Shown here: piece by piece, positions 31,136 to 42,352 of the stretch
How positions within the stretch are numbered: the stretch's first letter is position 1
Layout of the letters: each line of letters opens with the position of its first letter
NCBI GenBank assembly: GCA_905221605.1
Contig: CAJNDS010002095.1
Span: 202,501 to 266,500 of the forward strand
Direction: 5' to 3'
Source of the DNA: Symbiodinium natans
Taxonomy: Eukaryota; Sar; Dinophyceae; Suessiales; Symbiodiniaceae
Length of the DNA: 64,000 nt
Position numbers and translations under genes: made by a program
The notes under the pieces: generated by a model
Told to the model about the DNA's origin: nothing
What the model saw: the letters and a program-made list of their open reading frames with translations, nothing else
The model's database searches: none

Positions 31136-31405
31136 TTAAGGTTCAGGGTTTAGGGTAGTGCCATCGGTCGCCCGGACCCGAAAGGCCCGGGGCGAAGAGG
31201 CCTCGACCAGCCCCTTCTTGAGAACGATCTTAGTTTTCACCAGGTCTGAGGAAGGTCCGGGCTGGAAAAGGGGCAGAGGGCAAGGAACCCCACAAGCGGT
31301 TCCATTCCCCCCCGGGCCAGGACAGCTCAGCCTGACCCTACGCGAGGACAGAGCCCTGTCAGGCTCGAGAACCCACGCACATGAGCGTGTAGATTTCACA
31401 GCTTT
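31136..31405 (-). CDS. Candidate exon island of the 31-40 kb minus gene
   Basis: The minus frame is open for about 80 codons, reading RSCAWVLEPDRALSSRRVRL, later SSDLVKTKIVLKKGLVEASS and ending in telomere-derived codons. An overlapping plus frame is also open. The product is unknown. Confidence 0.35.
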   Translation of the reverse strand, partial: KAVKSTRSCAWVLEPDRALSSRRVRLSCPGPGGNGTACGVPCPLPLFQPGPSSDLVKTKIVLKKGLVEASSPRAFRVRATDGTTLNPEP

Positions 31406-32172
31406 CTGAGGGTCCCTTAACAGGGCTACGAGCAGTCAAGCTGAGTAGAGGTGCCTTATGTTGGGCTCTAGGTGTAGTTTGGGGGCCTTCGCCCTTAGAC
31501 GGGAAGCCCGAACCCCAGGAGCCCTCCCAAAAGCCCCCGAAAACAGGATGGGTGACTCCCGCGCCCGCACCCCCTAAACTCAAAAACCTATTGTAGTGGT
31601 GGAGCCCTGATATTCCCGTTTTCATGTTGGCGCCCTGACATTCCCATAAGAGGTAAGGAACCCTTAAAAGGGACCTGGAAACCTCTAAGCCCTAAGCTCA
31701 AGAATAGGCCCTTATTCCTTATTAGTAGTTCTCCAAACTAGGGTCCTTTTTTGGGTACCCCATCTAGCACGGCACCCTTCTAAAGAGGACCTCCAAAAGA
31801 GACCCTGGTTTAGAGCCCCACCCACAAAATCTAGGGCCACCTGCATGTAGCCACTGAAAGGCTGGCCACAATCACGACCAAACCCCCAAAGCCTACAGCT
31901 CCCTGGACCCCTAAACCCTAAACGCTGATTAAACCTTAAAACCTAAACCCTAAACCCTGAACCGTGAACCCTAAGCCCGAAACCCTAAACCCTAAACCCT
32001 AAACCCTAAACCCCAAGCCCTAAGCCCTAAGCCCTAAGCCCTAATTAAACCCCAGACCCTAAACCCGAAACCCCAATCACGGAAGGACGCTTTTTTGACC
32101 CGGCATTCTGGACACTTTGGCCCTGTCTAGGCTCTGCCTGATCGAGGGGCCCAGCCTTCCACTTCCGGTGAG

Positions 32173-32258
32173 CCCGAAACCCATCTGGTTTAGGGTTTAG
32201 GATTTAGGGTTTAGGCTTTAGGGTTTAGGGTTAGGGTTTAGGGAACCCGAAACCCATC
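32173..32258. repeat. 13-bp direct duplication flanking a TTTAGGG array
   Basis: CCCGAAACCCATC occurs at 32173-32185 and 32246-32258, immediately either side of a ~60-bp TTTAGGG array. Confidence 0.85.
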
Positions 32259-33118
32259 AGGAGTGGGAGGAGCAGGCGCTGCGCAGCGATAGGAACTTCG
32301 AGCTGTCAAGGGTCCTTGGGCTGTTTTTTTGGTAAGGCATAAATGGATAGATAACAAAATAATAATCACAGCAAGAAGAAGAATGATAAATCATAGTGAT
32401 AATCATGATAACAAAAACAAATAGCAATGGTTGTTATAGTTTCTAAGGTTTATAAGGTTTATAGGGTTATGTGTTTTGGAGGGGGGGGGAAGTTGTTGTA
32501 GGGCTTTTACACCAAGTCTGGGTTTTGGGCTTTCGGGCTTTTAGGATTTCGTGTGTAGGGCTTGAGTGGTTGCTTAAGGGTTTAGGGTTTAGGGCTTAGG
32601 GTTTAGGGTTTAGGGTTCAGGGATTAGGGTTTAAGGCTTTGGGCTTTGCACGAGTTTAGGGTGAAGGGTTTTCTGGGGTGTGGGGTTGAGAGGGCCATAT
32701 TCTTAGGGTACCCAAACAAGATCCTAGAGAGCCAAATGACCCTATATTCAGGAATATACCGAAATTCAGACCCTCTCTGTTTAAGGAATATTCCTTTTAT
32801 GCCATGACTTAGGGAGCGCCCTAATTTCACACAAAGACATTCGGACTTGTATTTCTAGCATCCCCAAAAGGGACACCCAATGCATTCAGCAAAACTTATA
32901 AGGAGCCGTATATACACCCAGCAAAACTAGTAAACCCCTAAACCCTATAAACCCTACCTTCAAAGTCCGGTCCTGGCTCATTGGCTCGGATTCTGAAATG
33001 GTACTTGTAGCGCCATGATGGCACCCTACGCCCTAATAGTATAGGGCATGTGGGGTTAATAGTTTAGGGAGTTTGTGGAGGTTAGGGTTTAAGCAGGGTT
33101 TTCATAGGGTATACTCAC

Positions 33119-33421
33119 TCTCGGTTTCTTGCACAAGACGATGATCCAGGGCCAGTTCGTTTGCTGCTGATCCGCGCCGAGGGTCCGAAAATGCTTGGCG
33201 GGCGAATAGCCTCCACCCTGCAGCGTTTCCTCCCACTCGCCTAGGAAGGACTGCAGGCACGTCGGGTTTGTAGCATAGATGCCGGGGACAGAAGAGGGCG
33301 GATCTTCGGTCTTCGTGTCGCATCCAGGGAAAGGCCGCTCTAGAGCAGCCCCGGCGATTTCGACGATGGGATAGGTGTCCTCCATGCTTCTTAAGACATG
33401 GCCTACGTACTCCGGCGTGCT
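33119..33421 (-). CDS. Minus-strand exon, 101 codons, unknown product
   Basis: It starts after an AT-rich ATATAG acceptor context and ends at a consensus GTGAGTAT donor (33118-33113); the length is exactly 303 nt. It reads STPEYVGHVLRSMEDTYPIV, then GAALERPFPGCDTKTEDPP, QSFLGEWEETLQGGG, HFRTLGADQQQTNWPWIIV and CKKPR. The plus strand has stops, so the strand is clear. Composition is that of a soluble globular protein. I do not recognise the family. It probably belongs to the gene whose first exon is at 40339. Confidence 0.6.
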
Positions 33422-34035
33422 CTATATAAACTATATACCCAGTACGTCATTTTTACCCTGTGTTTTTTACAGCATGACCTGTATCATCTACATGTCCGTC
33501 AGATGTGTGTGTGTGTGCATGTGTATACATTAAATTACAAGAGTTGGTGCTCATGGGTGAGTAGCTTTCACGGCACTACGTAGTCTCCTAAGCTAGAGTA
33601 GCTTGAGGTTCTCTTAGGGTAGCTGCATGGTCCCTTAATATGGGCCCTGAAAAAGGGACCCCTTACATACCCCATATACCCTACACGTCCCTTGGAGGTT
33701 GTCTGGCGCAGAAAATAGGACTACAAGTTGCGATGGCACCCCTGATAAAAACATTGACAATCTCTGCCGTCCTACACGAAAAATCTGAAAACCCCGCAAA
33801 CCCCAAAGCCTCACTCCACACCACAAGCCCAGAGAAATGCCCAAAGCCCGAAACGCCCAACCCTAGACCGCTCCTTCCCGAGGTCGCGCGCTTTGCTGAG
33901 GAAGTCTGCCAGCGAGCAGGCCGAGGTGTCCTAGTTTCCACAGCATCCTGGGAAAATATAGAACCTAAACCCTAAACCCTAAACCCTAAACCCTTCACCC
34001 TAAACCCTAAACCCTAAACCCTACACCCTAAACCC

Positions 34036-34150
34036 TACTACTTGGGCCTCCGAGACTCATTCGCCACAGGATCCCGGAAGGGCCCCGCGTGTGCCCAGAA
34101 CAAGGCCGCCACCTCCGAGTTGCCAAAGGGCGCCTTACTAGTCAAAGATC
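34036..34150. CDS. Candidate exon island, strand undecided
   Basis: Minus reads APFGNSEVAALFWAHAGPFR then DPVANESRRPK and a TAG. Plus reads YLGLRDSFATGSRKGPACAQ to KDLPKER and a TGA. Neighbours favour minus. Confidence 0.35.
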
Positions 34151-35136
34151 TTCCAAAAGAGCGCTGAGCTAAGGTTTAGGGCTTATAACCCTAAACGGCC
34201 GTAAAGCTTCAACCCTGAACCCTAAACCCTATAAACCCTAAACTCTTGAGGGTTTAGGGATCAGGGGTTGGACGGATGAAGCGACCGAGTCGTGAGGGTT
34301 CAAGGATTTTAAGGTTTTCTGCAGTTAAGGGGTTGTAAACCCTAAACCGTAAACCCTGAAGCCTAAACCCCCAAACCCTAAAGCCTAAACCCTAAACCCT
34401 AACGCTTAGGGATTGGTACCCAGCAAAACACCATCACCTGTCTAAAAAAACGAAGGGGCGCCGTGATGACCTCGTTGAAGGCCGTCAAGGCAAAACCCAC
34501 CCTTCCAGGGCAGGGAGACCAGGATGGTTTAGGGTTTAGGGCTTAGGGCTTGGGGCTTAGGTTTAGGGCTTAGGGCTCAGGGCTCAGGGCTCAGGGCTCA
34601 GGGCTCAGGGCTCAGGGCTTAGGGCTTAGGGCTTAGGGTTTAGGGTTTAGGGAAAGGTGCTAGGCTTAGAAAGTTTAGTGTCTAGGGTCGAGGGAAGACA
34701 AAAAAAAGCAAAAAATGAACCAAGGGTGTAAGAGTTTTGGGGTGGCTGAAGGCCTTCAGGCCGATGGCCTCTTTTCCCTAAACCCTAAACCCTAAACCCT
34801 AAACCCTAAACCCTAAACCCTAGACCCTAAATTGTTCGGACTCCGGGCGTGGTGTCTGACCATGGCAGGATGATAGCCTACTGCTTGTTTCTCTTGTGAT
34901 TGCGACGAGTGCTACGATATTACAAACGTGTAGTTGTCTAGAGGTTCAGGCTTTAAGGGTTTTATAGAGCTTATAGGGTTGAGTTTGGGGTTTGGATTTG
35001 GGTAACCCTAAACCCTAAACCCTACTCCCCTAAACCCTAAAAGACTTGGGAGTTCCTTTGCCTCGAAGCATTCCGCAGCCACTCGGCCGAGGTCGTGTCT
35101 GGCGGTAGGCTCCTCATGCCCAAGGGGAAATACCCA

Positions 35137-35345
35137 AATTAGGGTTTAAGGTTCAGGGTTCAGGGTTTAAGGTTCAGGGTTTAGTTAGGGTTTAGGGTTT
35201 AGGGTTTAGGGTTTAGGGTTTAGGGTTTAGGGTTTAGGGTTTAGGGTTTAGGGTTTAGGGTTTAGGGTTTAGGGTTTAGGGTTTAGGGTTTAGGGTTTAG
35301 GGTTTAGGGTTGAGGGATTAGGGTCCAGGGTTTAGGGTTTTGGGA
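35137..35345 (+). repeat. TTTAGGG array, more than 20 units
   Basis: Long and nearly perfect between 35184 and 35310, decayed at both edges. Confidence 0.95.
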
Positions 35346-35547
35346 ACATGAACCTTGCTTTTAGAGCTATGGTCTAGGGCCTATAAGGGCCGACCCAGAA
35401 CGAAGAAAGGGGCTCTAGACAGGGCCTCCTGTACATATTCTGCCTAGGGTTCAGGGTTTAGGGATTAGCCCTAAACCCTAAACCCTAAACCCTAAACCCT
35501 CAACCCTAAACCCTAAACCCTAAACCCCAAATACACTAAACCCTGAG

Positions 35548-35636
35548 TCCTCGACAGCTTCAGGAGTGCCTTTTGGGCGGCGATCGCATCCGGCACATTC
35601 TGAAAGTGGCAGCTGGCGGAATCCAGTTCCCTTAGC
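35548..35636 (-). CDS. Candidate exon island of the minus gene
   Basis: The minus frame reads GLRELDSASCHFQNVPDAIA then AQKALLKLSR. A plus frame (LQECLLGGDRIRHILKVAAG) also exists. Bounded by CCCTAAA and TTTAGGG. Confidence 0.35.
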
Positions 35637-35984
35637 CCGTGGTTTAGGGTTTAGGGTTGGGGGTTTAGGGTTTAGGGTTTTGAGGTTTTGGGGTGCAGGG
35701 TTTAGAGGTTCTGACCTCCCTAGATTCCAATGCGCGGGGGCTATCGGGTTTCGTGTAAAAGCTTATAGGGTTTAGGGCTTCTGCCACTGAAGGCTGCGGG
35801 AATTTATCCATACTCGCTCAGGAACTCAATATAAGAGCTTCTCCTCAGGAAACCCAGAAGCTATTTGTTTAAGAACAACAAAAAACAGCAAAAGACTCTC
35901 CCGCATAAGGGCAATATAGGGATTCTTCTTTTAATCTTTTTGGGGGTTATTGAGGAATTCGTAGAAAAATCCTAAACCCGGAGC

Positions 35985-36180
35985 CCAAGCCCGAAATGCT
36001 CAATGCCAGGGCTCCACCAGCCCGAGGTCGAAAAGTCCGTGTTCTGCGGTTTGTTGAAGTACCTGGCATGCCAGTATGGGCTAGTAGGCCCTATAATCCC
36101 AGAAGCAAACCTAGAAAGGGGCTTTACAAGGGGGTGATGGGGTAGAATAACCCATCCTGGCATGAGCCTCGGGTTGCAGA
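35985..36180. CDS. Exon pair split by an introner-like element with 9-bp direct repeats
   Basis: CCTGGCATG occurs at 36062-36070 and 36156-36164, bounding a ~94-bp element. On minus, removing one repeat plus the element joins QPEAHA to RYFNKPQNTDFSTSGWWS in frame. On plus the left side reads KCSMPGLHQPEVEKSVFCGL, with GT (36075) and AG (36165-36166) available as splice sites. The duplicated repeat is direct evidence of insertion into pre-existing sequence; the coding strand is less certain. Confidence 0.5.
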
Positions 36181-36961
36181 GCTTTAGGCTTTACGGTTTA
36201 GCCCCTAACCCCTAAGCCCCTAACCCCTAAACCCCTAAACCGTTAAACCCCTAAACCCTTAAACCCTAAACCCTCAATCCTAAACCCTAGACCCCAAACC
36301 CTAGAAAGCCTGAAGCCGCAGAGAACTCCTCCAGCATTCAGACACCTTTATAGAAGCAAAAGTCGTATTCCCCTGCCCCATATTTGAAACTCCCCCATCT
36401 AATCTAACTATTATGGAGTATTTCACATTAGGGGGTAGGAGGGGGGGTGGGGGGGGGATTAATTTTAGATGGAGGACAAGGGACACCCTGTTTAGGGATG
36501 ACTTAGGGTTTTGGGTTTAGGGTTGAGGGTTTAGGGCGGGTGTAATTAAGGTTTCCCCTCATTTTCGTTCAAGGTACGCTTGGGCGAACTCCTCCGCCGA
36601 AGAAAATGAGCAAGAGCCACTCATCTTGATGCCAGCCTGTGGCATGTTTACAGAAAATTAAAGAGTTTTAGAGAATTAGGGGTTGGGGGTGGAGGGTTTC
36701 GGGGCTTGGGTGCTCGCGATCTTTGTGAGAGGGTACACTAGAGCGCCCCCGCCCCATGTTCCACAGCCGATCATTACAACCCTGACTAAGCTATAAATGA
36801 GCCCTTAAACAAAAAAACTTGCCTTACGTCAGAAAGAAGTCGAAGCTAAGGCAAAGAAAGGGCCTTGTTTTGCTGCAATAGGCTTACTACCCTAAACACT
36901 GCACCTCGTGTGCATAAACATCCCTAAACCCTAGACCCTAGACCCTAAAACCGAAACCCTA

Positions 36962-37357
36962 AACCCTATTTCGGAGAAGCTCGACAATCCTGAGGCATCA
37001 ACCTCGCTGGCCACCATCGGCTTCGTCTTGCCACACTTGTCACGATGGCCTGCGGGACGCTTCTTTTGGGGGGAAGGTAGGGTCCAGGGCTTCGGGTTTA
37101 GGGGGGCTGGGGTTTATGTGGGGTGGGGACTTCGTTAGTTGTGCTTGCGAGGGGGAGGGGGGTGTTAGGTCTCTAGGCTTTCTCATGGGGTTCTATGGGG
37201 TATGTGGGGGTCCTTCATCATCCTGCCGCGTGTTGCTGTTGCCGTCGAAGGGATATGCGCAGCGAACTCCAACCTTCCCCGGCTGCAGAATCTGCCCCAT
37301 GACATCCGCCCGCTTCTTGAAGACGTACCTTGCGACCCTCCAACCAAGAGCCCCGAA
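36962..37357 (-). CDS. Two candidate exon islands of the minus gene
   Basis: At about 37357-37213 the minus frame reads GALGWRVARYVFKKRADVMG, then QILQPGKVGVRCAYPFDG and NSNTRQDDEG. At about 37066-36962 it reads GHRDKCGKTKPMVASEVDAS then GLSSFSEI. Plus frames are also open, but the 37-kb minus reading is clearly the more protein-like. The G-rich gap between them has no frame. Confidence 0.4.
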
Positions 37358-37455
37358 ACCCTAAACCCAAAACCCTAAACTCGAAACCCTAACCCCCAAA
37401 CCCTAAACCCTAAACCCTAACCCCTAAACCCTAAACCTAAACCCTAAACCCTAAA

Positions 37456-37612
37456 CCCAGATGGGCCCTTCATTCGGTCCCTTACCTTCCTTAAAGGGTT
37501 CTGATGTATGGGCCCTTGGGTTGGAAATGGTATATGCGGGGTGTATAAGGGTCCCCTTTTAAGGGCCCATATTAAGGGACCGTGTAACTACCCTAAGAGA
37601 GGGCCCGAAACC
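37456..37612. mobile_element. Inverted-repeat element, family F5
   Basis: The right end GGGCCCATATTAAGGGACCG followed by TAACTACCCTAAGAGAGGG is complementary to the ends found at 3003 and 33612. The left end has been replaced by CCCTAAA repeat. Confidence 0.6.
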
Positions 37613-37974
37613 CGAAACTGTCCCAAGCCTTCATCTCCCCGAATCCTGGACCCCACGCTCTAAATCCTAAACCCAAGCCCTCACAGGACTTCGAGGATTT
37701 CGTAAAGGTTGAGCTTCGAGGTTAGGGGCTCACCCTCTGTGATCAGTCAGAGTCTAAATTTTGGGGTTTAGGCACTGGGGCTTAGGATCTCTAAGGTGGG
37801 ATCCCCTAAACCCTAAACCCTAAAACATAAACCCTAAACCCTAAAACTCTAAACCCTAAACCCTAAACCCTCTTTTGGTGCCCCCAGGCTCTGCTCTGAA
37901 CCAGGGCACAAGGCCAATGGCAAGTCTCGTCTCAGCGCGGAAGCAGAGACGCCGGAATTGCTTGGCGGACCCTG

Positions 37975-38017
37975 AGATAGTTCAGGGTTCAGGGTTTAGG
38001 GTTTAGGAAGATAGTTC
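37975..38017 (+). repeat. Short telomere-type insertion with 9-bp direct repeats
   Basis: AGATAGTTC at 37975-37983 and 38009-38017 flanks 25 bp of TTCAGGG/TTTAGGG. Confidence 0.75.
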
Positions 38018-38194
38018 GGTGTGTTGGGGATAGGTCGTCGCGTTTGGGGTTCTTCTGATTTTTCTTACTCCCTCGCTCCTCGCTCCTCGCTCCTCGCTCT
38101 CGCCCTGCCTCTCTCTCTCATCTTCATCTTTCTCTCTCAAAACCTAATTTAGGGTTTAGGGGTTGAGGGGTCAAGGGTTCAGGGAATTCGGCTT

Positions 38195-38300
38195 AAGATG
38201 TTCGAGCCAGGGGACATCGTATGGAGCTCCCACACGGACCAGCAAGCCGTCGTCACTGCCGAGGGCAGTGGAGATCTCCTGCCATGCTGGCGAACCCTTC
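38195..38300 (+). CDS. Candidate plus-strand exon island
   Basis: The plus frame reads KMFEPGDIVWSSHTDQQAVV then TAEGSGDLLPCWRTLQ and can end at a GC donor before CCCTAAA repeat. The minus frame is poorer. This conflicts in strand with the neighbouring minus islands, so either a small nested gene exists or the strand call of some islands is wrong. Confidence 0.35.
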
Positions 38301-38309
38301 AGGCCCTGA

Positions 38310-38393
38310 ATCCTAAACCCTAAACCCTAAACCCTAAACCCTAAACCCTAAACCCTAAACCCTAAACCCTAAACCCTAAACCCTAAACCCTAC
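38310..38393 (-). repeat. CCCTAAA array, 12 units
   Basis: A nearly perfect array following the island at 38195-38300. Confidence 0.95.
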
Positions 38394-38802
38394 ATGCCGT
38401 CATGGGCTGATCTGGGATGTGCGATTGAAAGGCCAGGACCTAGGGTATTGGGCTTGAGGACATGTAAAGGGCTTATATTGGTTGCCCAGGTTTAGGGCAA
38501 ACCCTAAAAGTCTACACAAACCATAAGCCCTAAACCCCAAAATCCTAAACCCTGAACCCTAAACCCTAAACGGCGGAGTCTTGTTTACAAGGTGTGGCGC
38601 CACATTGTTTAGTTTAATGAAGGTGTGAAGGGGTAATTTTTAAAGGTGTGGCGAGGTGCAGTATATTCATTCTGCTTGAAGATTACCTCCAAAAAAAGTG
38701 ACGCAGGATTTTTAAAGGTGTGGCGGGATTCGTTTTGAAGCTCTGGCGGCCCCTGGTTTTTCTTCGCCCTTTGGGACACCTCCCTGCAGCCCCCACGTGG
38801 GC

Positions 38803-38945
38803 GGGGGGGGGGGGAGGGGCGGAGGGGGGCGGAGGGGGGCGGAGGGGGGCGGAGGGGGGCGGAGGGGGGGGGGAGGGGGGGGGGGGGGGGGGGGAGGGGG
38901 GGAGGGGGGGAGAGGGGGGGTGGGGGGAGAGGGGGGTGGGGGGGA
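38803..38945 (+). repeat. G-rich low-complexity tract (GGAGGGGGGC)n
   Basis: About five GGGGGGCGGA units, then long G runs broken by single A or T. Frames encode only Gly/Pro/Arg and are not genes. It is strongly purine-skewed, a likely G-quadruplex or triplex former. Confidence 0.95.
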
Positions 38946-39457
38946 CCACTCAGCAACCTCATGATCCCTAAACCCTAAACACTAAACTGTTTAGGGCTAA
39001 GCGCTAGACCGGCTAGGGTTTAGGGTCTTTCAGGTTTAGGGTGTAGGGATTAGGGTTTAGGGACCCAAGCCAGAAGTGCAGACGACCAAGACCCTTTTTG
39101 TCCGCAGCAGAACCACCCTCAACCCAAACTCCCTGAACCCTCAATCCTACATTACCAAGCCCCTAAACCGTAAACCCTAATCCCCTAAACCCCAAAACCC
39201 CAGAACCCCAAAACCCAAAAACTAAAACCCTTACCCTAAACCTTAAACCCTAAACCCGAAATCCTAGATTCCTAAACCCTAACTCCCCAAAACTCCCCTA
39301 AACGCTGAATTCTAGATTCCTAACCCCTAGCTCCCCAAAACCCTAAACCCCAAACCCTAAAAAACCCAAACCCTACAACTAAACCCTAAACCCTAAACCC
39401 TAAACCCTAAACCCTAAACCCTAAACCCTAAACCCCATAACTCACCCAAAACTCCCT

Positions 39458-39869
39458 AAGTGTTCAAGTGCCGGGCTCCTGGAGCAGCGCATCCGCACTT
39501 TGCGTGGTGCCGGTCCGCCTCTGCAGGGCCTCAAGGGCGCAGTCGTCGCTCCTGCTGGGTTTAGGGTTTAGGGTTTAGGGTTTAGGGTTTAGGGTTTAGG
39601 GTGTAGGGGCTATCTAGTGCATAGCGCTTACTCGGGGTGTTGAACAATGTGCCAAGCGGCTTATGGGGCTAGTAAGGTTAATTCGGCTGAAGGTTTAGGG
39701 TTTAGGGCTTAGGGTTTAGGATTTTGACTTTGACTTTGACTCGCAACGGGTCAGTGCATAGCAGAGACATGCAGACACTGGTGGACCCGCGTGAGATGCC
39801 TGGCAGCTTGTAGCTGCACTTGCGTAAGCAAGCCCCAAAAGTGTGAAACACGAGGCTGGCATGCCGGTC
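39458..39869 (-). CDS. Second and third exon islands of the signal-peptide gene
   Basis: After GGGTCCCAG the island from 39869 reads, in phase with the exon at 40339-40216, GPACQPRVSHFWGLLTQVQL then QAARHLTRVHQCLHVSAMH. A separate island at about 39556-39458 reads SDDCALEALQRRTGTTQSAD then ALLQEPGT, between telomere arrays. A plus frame is also open in the latter. Confidence 0.4.
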
Positions 39870-40215
39870 CTGGGACCCAGCACATGCCTATGAGAGATGG
39901 CCCTCCGGTCCGAAGACCCAGCAAAGGCACCGATTATTCTAGGGTTTAGGATCTAGATTCTGGTACTACTAGCAGCCAGCCCAAAACAACAGATTAGCTC
40001 TGCTGGACTACAGAAAAAGAACCCCAACCACAAGCAGGACGACCCGGAGCTCAAGGCTGAATAGGGAAAGGGGGCTGAGGAACCAGAGCTGTTCACACGA
40101 GCTTGGGGGCTGAAGGGTTTGAGGGGCTGTTTTCTACCACCCCGAACCCCAAACACCCCTAAACCCGAAAGCCTAAACCCTAGAACCTAGAACCCTAAAC
40201 CCTAAACCCTAAACC

Positions 40216-40339
40216 CTATAGACAATCTGGTCCTGGCAGAACACTCGTCGTCCTGGGCAAGACGCGCCTTCAGGGTAGGGGATGGCGCCGTGTCGCCCCG
40301 CGCCAGCAGCGGCAGCAGCGCAACGATCAGAAAAGCCAT
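40216..40339 (-). CDS. First exon with a predicted signal peptide
   Basis: ATG at 40339-40337 opens MAFLIVALLPLLARGD, a classic n-h-c signal peptide with a likely cleavage near ARG-D, followed by TAPSPTLKARLAQDDECSAR and TRLSI. The exon ends at 40216 against a TTTAGGG-orientated array (CCCTAAA on the plus strand), so the donor GTTTAG is telomere-derived. This suggests a secreted or membrane protein encoded leftward. The mature product is unknown. Confidence 0.5.
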
Positions 40340-40468
40340 GGCTTTCAGTGGTTTTTGAAACGGGGTTTGTAGGGTTTAGGATTAGGGTTTAGGGTTTAGG
40401 GTGTAGGGTGTAGGGTTTAGGGTTTAGGGTTTAGGGTTTAGGGCTTAGGGTTTGTAGGGTTTGTAGGG

Positions 40469-40885
40469 TTGGGACAAAAGCCCTATACGGCTCAAGTGAG
40501 TTTAGGTACTAAGACCTCTCTCTTGGAAACAAAAGAAGAGAGGGTGTCATTTTTGCTTCACGGGGTTTACATTTACTCGAAGGAGCATCACCTGCCCAAA
40601 CCGTCAAAAGGGGAATCTTGGTACTACTTGGCGTCCCAGGGCGCGGCGCTGCATGTAAAAGTCTTCTACTCTAGGGTTAGCTCAAGGAACCCTTGTAAAA
40701 CCCCAACAACGAAACTTAGAATTCAAACATTGCAGGTTAACGATCGTGTTGTTATTACCCTGAAGGGTTCCTCTAAGGGTTTCTTGCGCAACATTCGAGG
40801 ACTTCCCTGGTGGCAAAAGTGGGGGGGAGTCGGCGTAAATGTTCTCCAGAGCAGACTCTTGCAGGGTTTGGGGTTATCACCCTAA
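40469..40885 (+). other. Open frame overlapping an inverted-repeat structure
   Basis: A 138-codon plus frame without telomere sequence in its middle. Part of it is a hairpin: AAGGAACCCTTGTAA at 40683 pairs with TTACCCTGAAGGGTTCCT at 40757. It may be an element rather than an exon. I do not recognise the protein. Confidence 0.3.
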
Positions 40886-41159
40886 GCCTTACAAGGCTGC
40901 AGCTGTTACGAGGTTGCCCAGTATTCATTTAGGAACAATAAAGCCTGCCTTGCTTGCTGGAAGCCGGGAATAAGGACACTAGATTCAAAACAGTTACCCG
41001 CCCTCTCCCCTAAACCTGAACCTTATTCTCAAATACCTACGCTGCAGGCCTGAAAAGGCCTAAGCCCCACAAGATACAGCGCAGATCACCCAGAGATCTG
41101 CAAGCAGTCCTCCGTACTGGCCTCGGAGGACGGGTTAGAGACTTCCGCCCTAAACCCTG

Positions 41160-41272
41160 AAGCCCACCCTAAACCCTAAACCCTAAACCCTAAACCCTAA
41201 ACCCTAAACCCTAAACCCTAAACCCTAAACCCTAAACCCTAAACCCTAAACCCTAAACCCTAAACCCTCCCA
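41160..41272 (-). repeat. CCCTAAA array, about 16 units
   Basis: A nearly perfect array. Confidence 0.95.
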
Positions 41273-41656
41273 AACGAGGTACAGCTCGGGCCTTGGGCAT
41301 GTTGGGAGGTGTTGGGCTTTACGGGGGCTTCAAGGCTCCCAGGGCCTAAGCACCTCAACCTCAAGTTTTGGGTTCAGGGTTTCGGATTTAGGCTTTAGGG
41401 TCTATAGGGTTCGGGTTCCGGGTTTAGGGTTGTTTAAAGCAACTGAAGTCTACGCTTCCCCAGAATGCTACACTGGCTAAAGCCGAGACATAGAAGGACC
41501 AGCACCTACACCAGAGACAAGTTTACTTGCAGCCTGCCCTGCACCCTAAGCCACAAAGCCCTGAACCTTCCATAAACCCCAAACCTGGAACCCTACAAAC
41601 CCTAAACCCTTAAACCCCCACGATCCTAACAAACCCCAGGTTCTATAAGCTCTGAA

Positions 41657-41945
41657 CTATACTCCCCTTAATATTCCCCTGGGGTTCTATTGAAACAAAA
41701 CAAAAAATTATGCCTAAGGGGTCTATGGTAAACCCTAAACCCTAAACCCTAAACCCTAAACCCTAAACCCTAAGCCCTAAACCCTAAGCCCCAGAACCCT
41801 AAACCCTAAGCCCTAAACCACTAAACCCTAAACCCTAAACCCCTAAGCCCTAAACCCTAAACCCCTAAACCCTAAACCCCAAACCCTAAACCCTAAACCC
41901 CAAACCCCAAACCCTAAACCATCCTACACGACTAAACCCTAAACC
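41657..41945. repeat. Element F4 remnant followed by CCCTAAA repeats
   Basis: CTATACTCCCCTTAATATTC at the left and AAGGGGTCTATGG at about 41715-41728 mark an F4-like element; CCCTAAA variants with CCCCTAAA and GCCCTAA follow to 41945. Confidence 0.6.
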
Positions 41946-41949
41946 CCAA

Positions 41950-42200
41950 TCTCCTTGCGCTTTAACTCTGCTGCGAGCTTCTTGTTGTCTTTGTCGTGCT
42001 CATGGAGGCGATCGCTGCCTTCACGTGTTTCTCGAGGGCACGGGCGCCCATTTCGCGATGTCCTCGCTCCTCTTCTGGGTCTTTGCATCGATGTCTGGCG
42101 AGAGCCCCAGCTGCGTCAGGGACACTTGCTTGGAAGCCCGGAGATAGTGGAGGTAAAGAGGGAGACGACATCGATCCCCGTCAGCGAATTGCGCGCTGAG
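41950..42200 (-). CDS. Candidate exon island, minus strand
   Basis: After GGGTTAG one frame is open for more than 60 codons, reading RLGLSAQFADGDRCRLPLYL then HYLRASKQVSLTQLGL and KTQKRSEDIAKWAPVPS. A second minus frame ends HDKDNKKLAAELKRKE at the island's left end. All minus frames are fairly open, so the exact frame is unsettled. Confidence 0.4.
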
Positions 42201-42352
42201 TCCGAGCCGGCTAACCCCAAACCCTAAACCCTAAACCCCCTATAGTAAACGTGAACACTCTAAACCCTAAACCCCAAACCCCAAACCCTAACCCCCAAAC
42301 CCCAAACCCCAAACCCTAAACCCTAAACCCCTAAACCCTAAACCCCTAAATC

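Noticed and set aside
38609-38971. Proline-rich or glycine-rich protein ORFs over the G-rich tract
   Set aside because: Pure low-complexity translation of a (GGAGGGGGGC)n tract on either strand.
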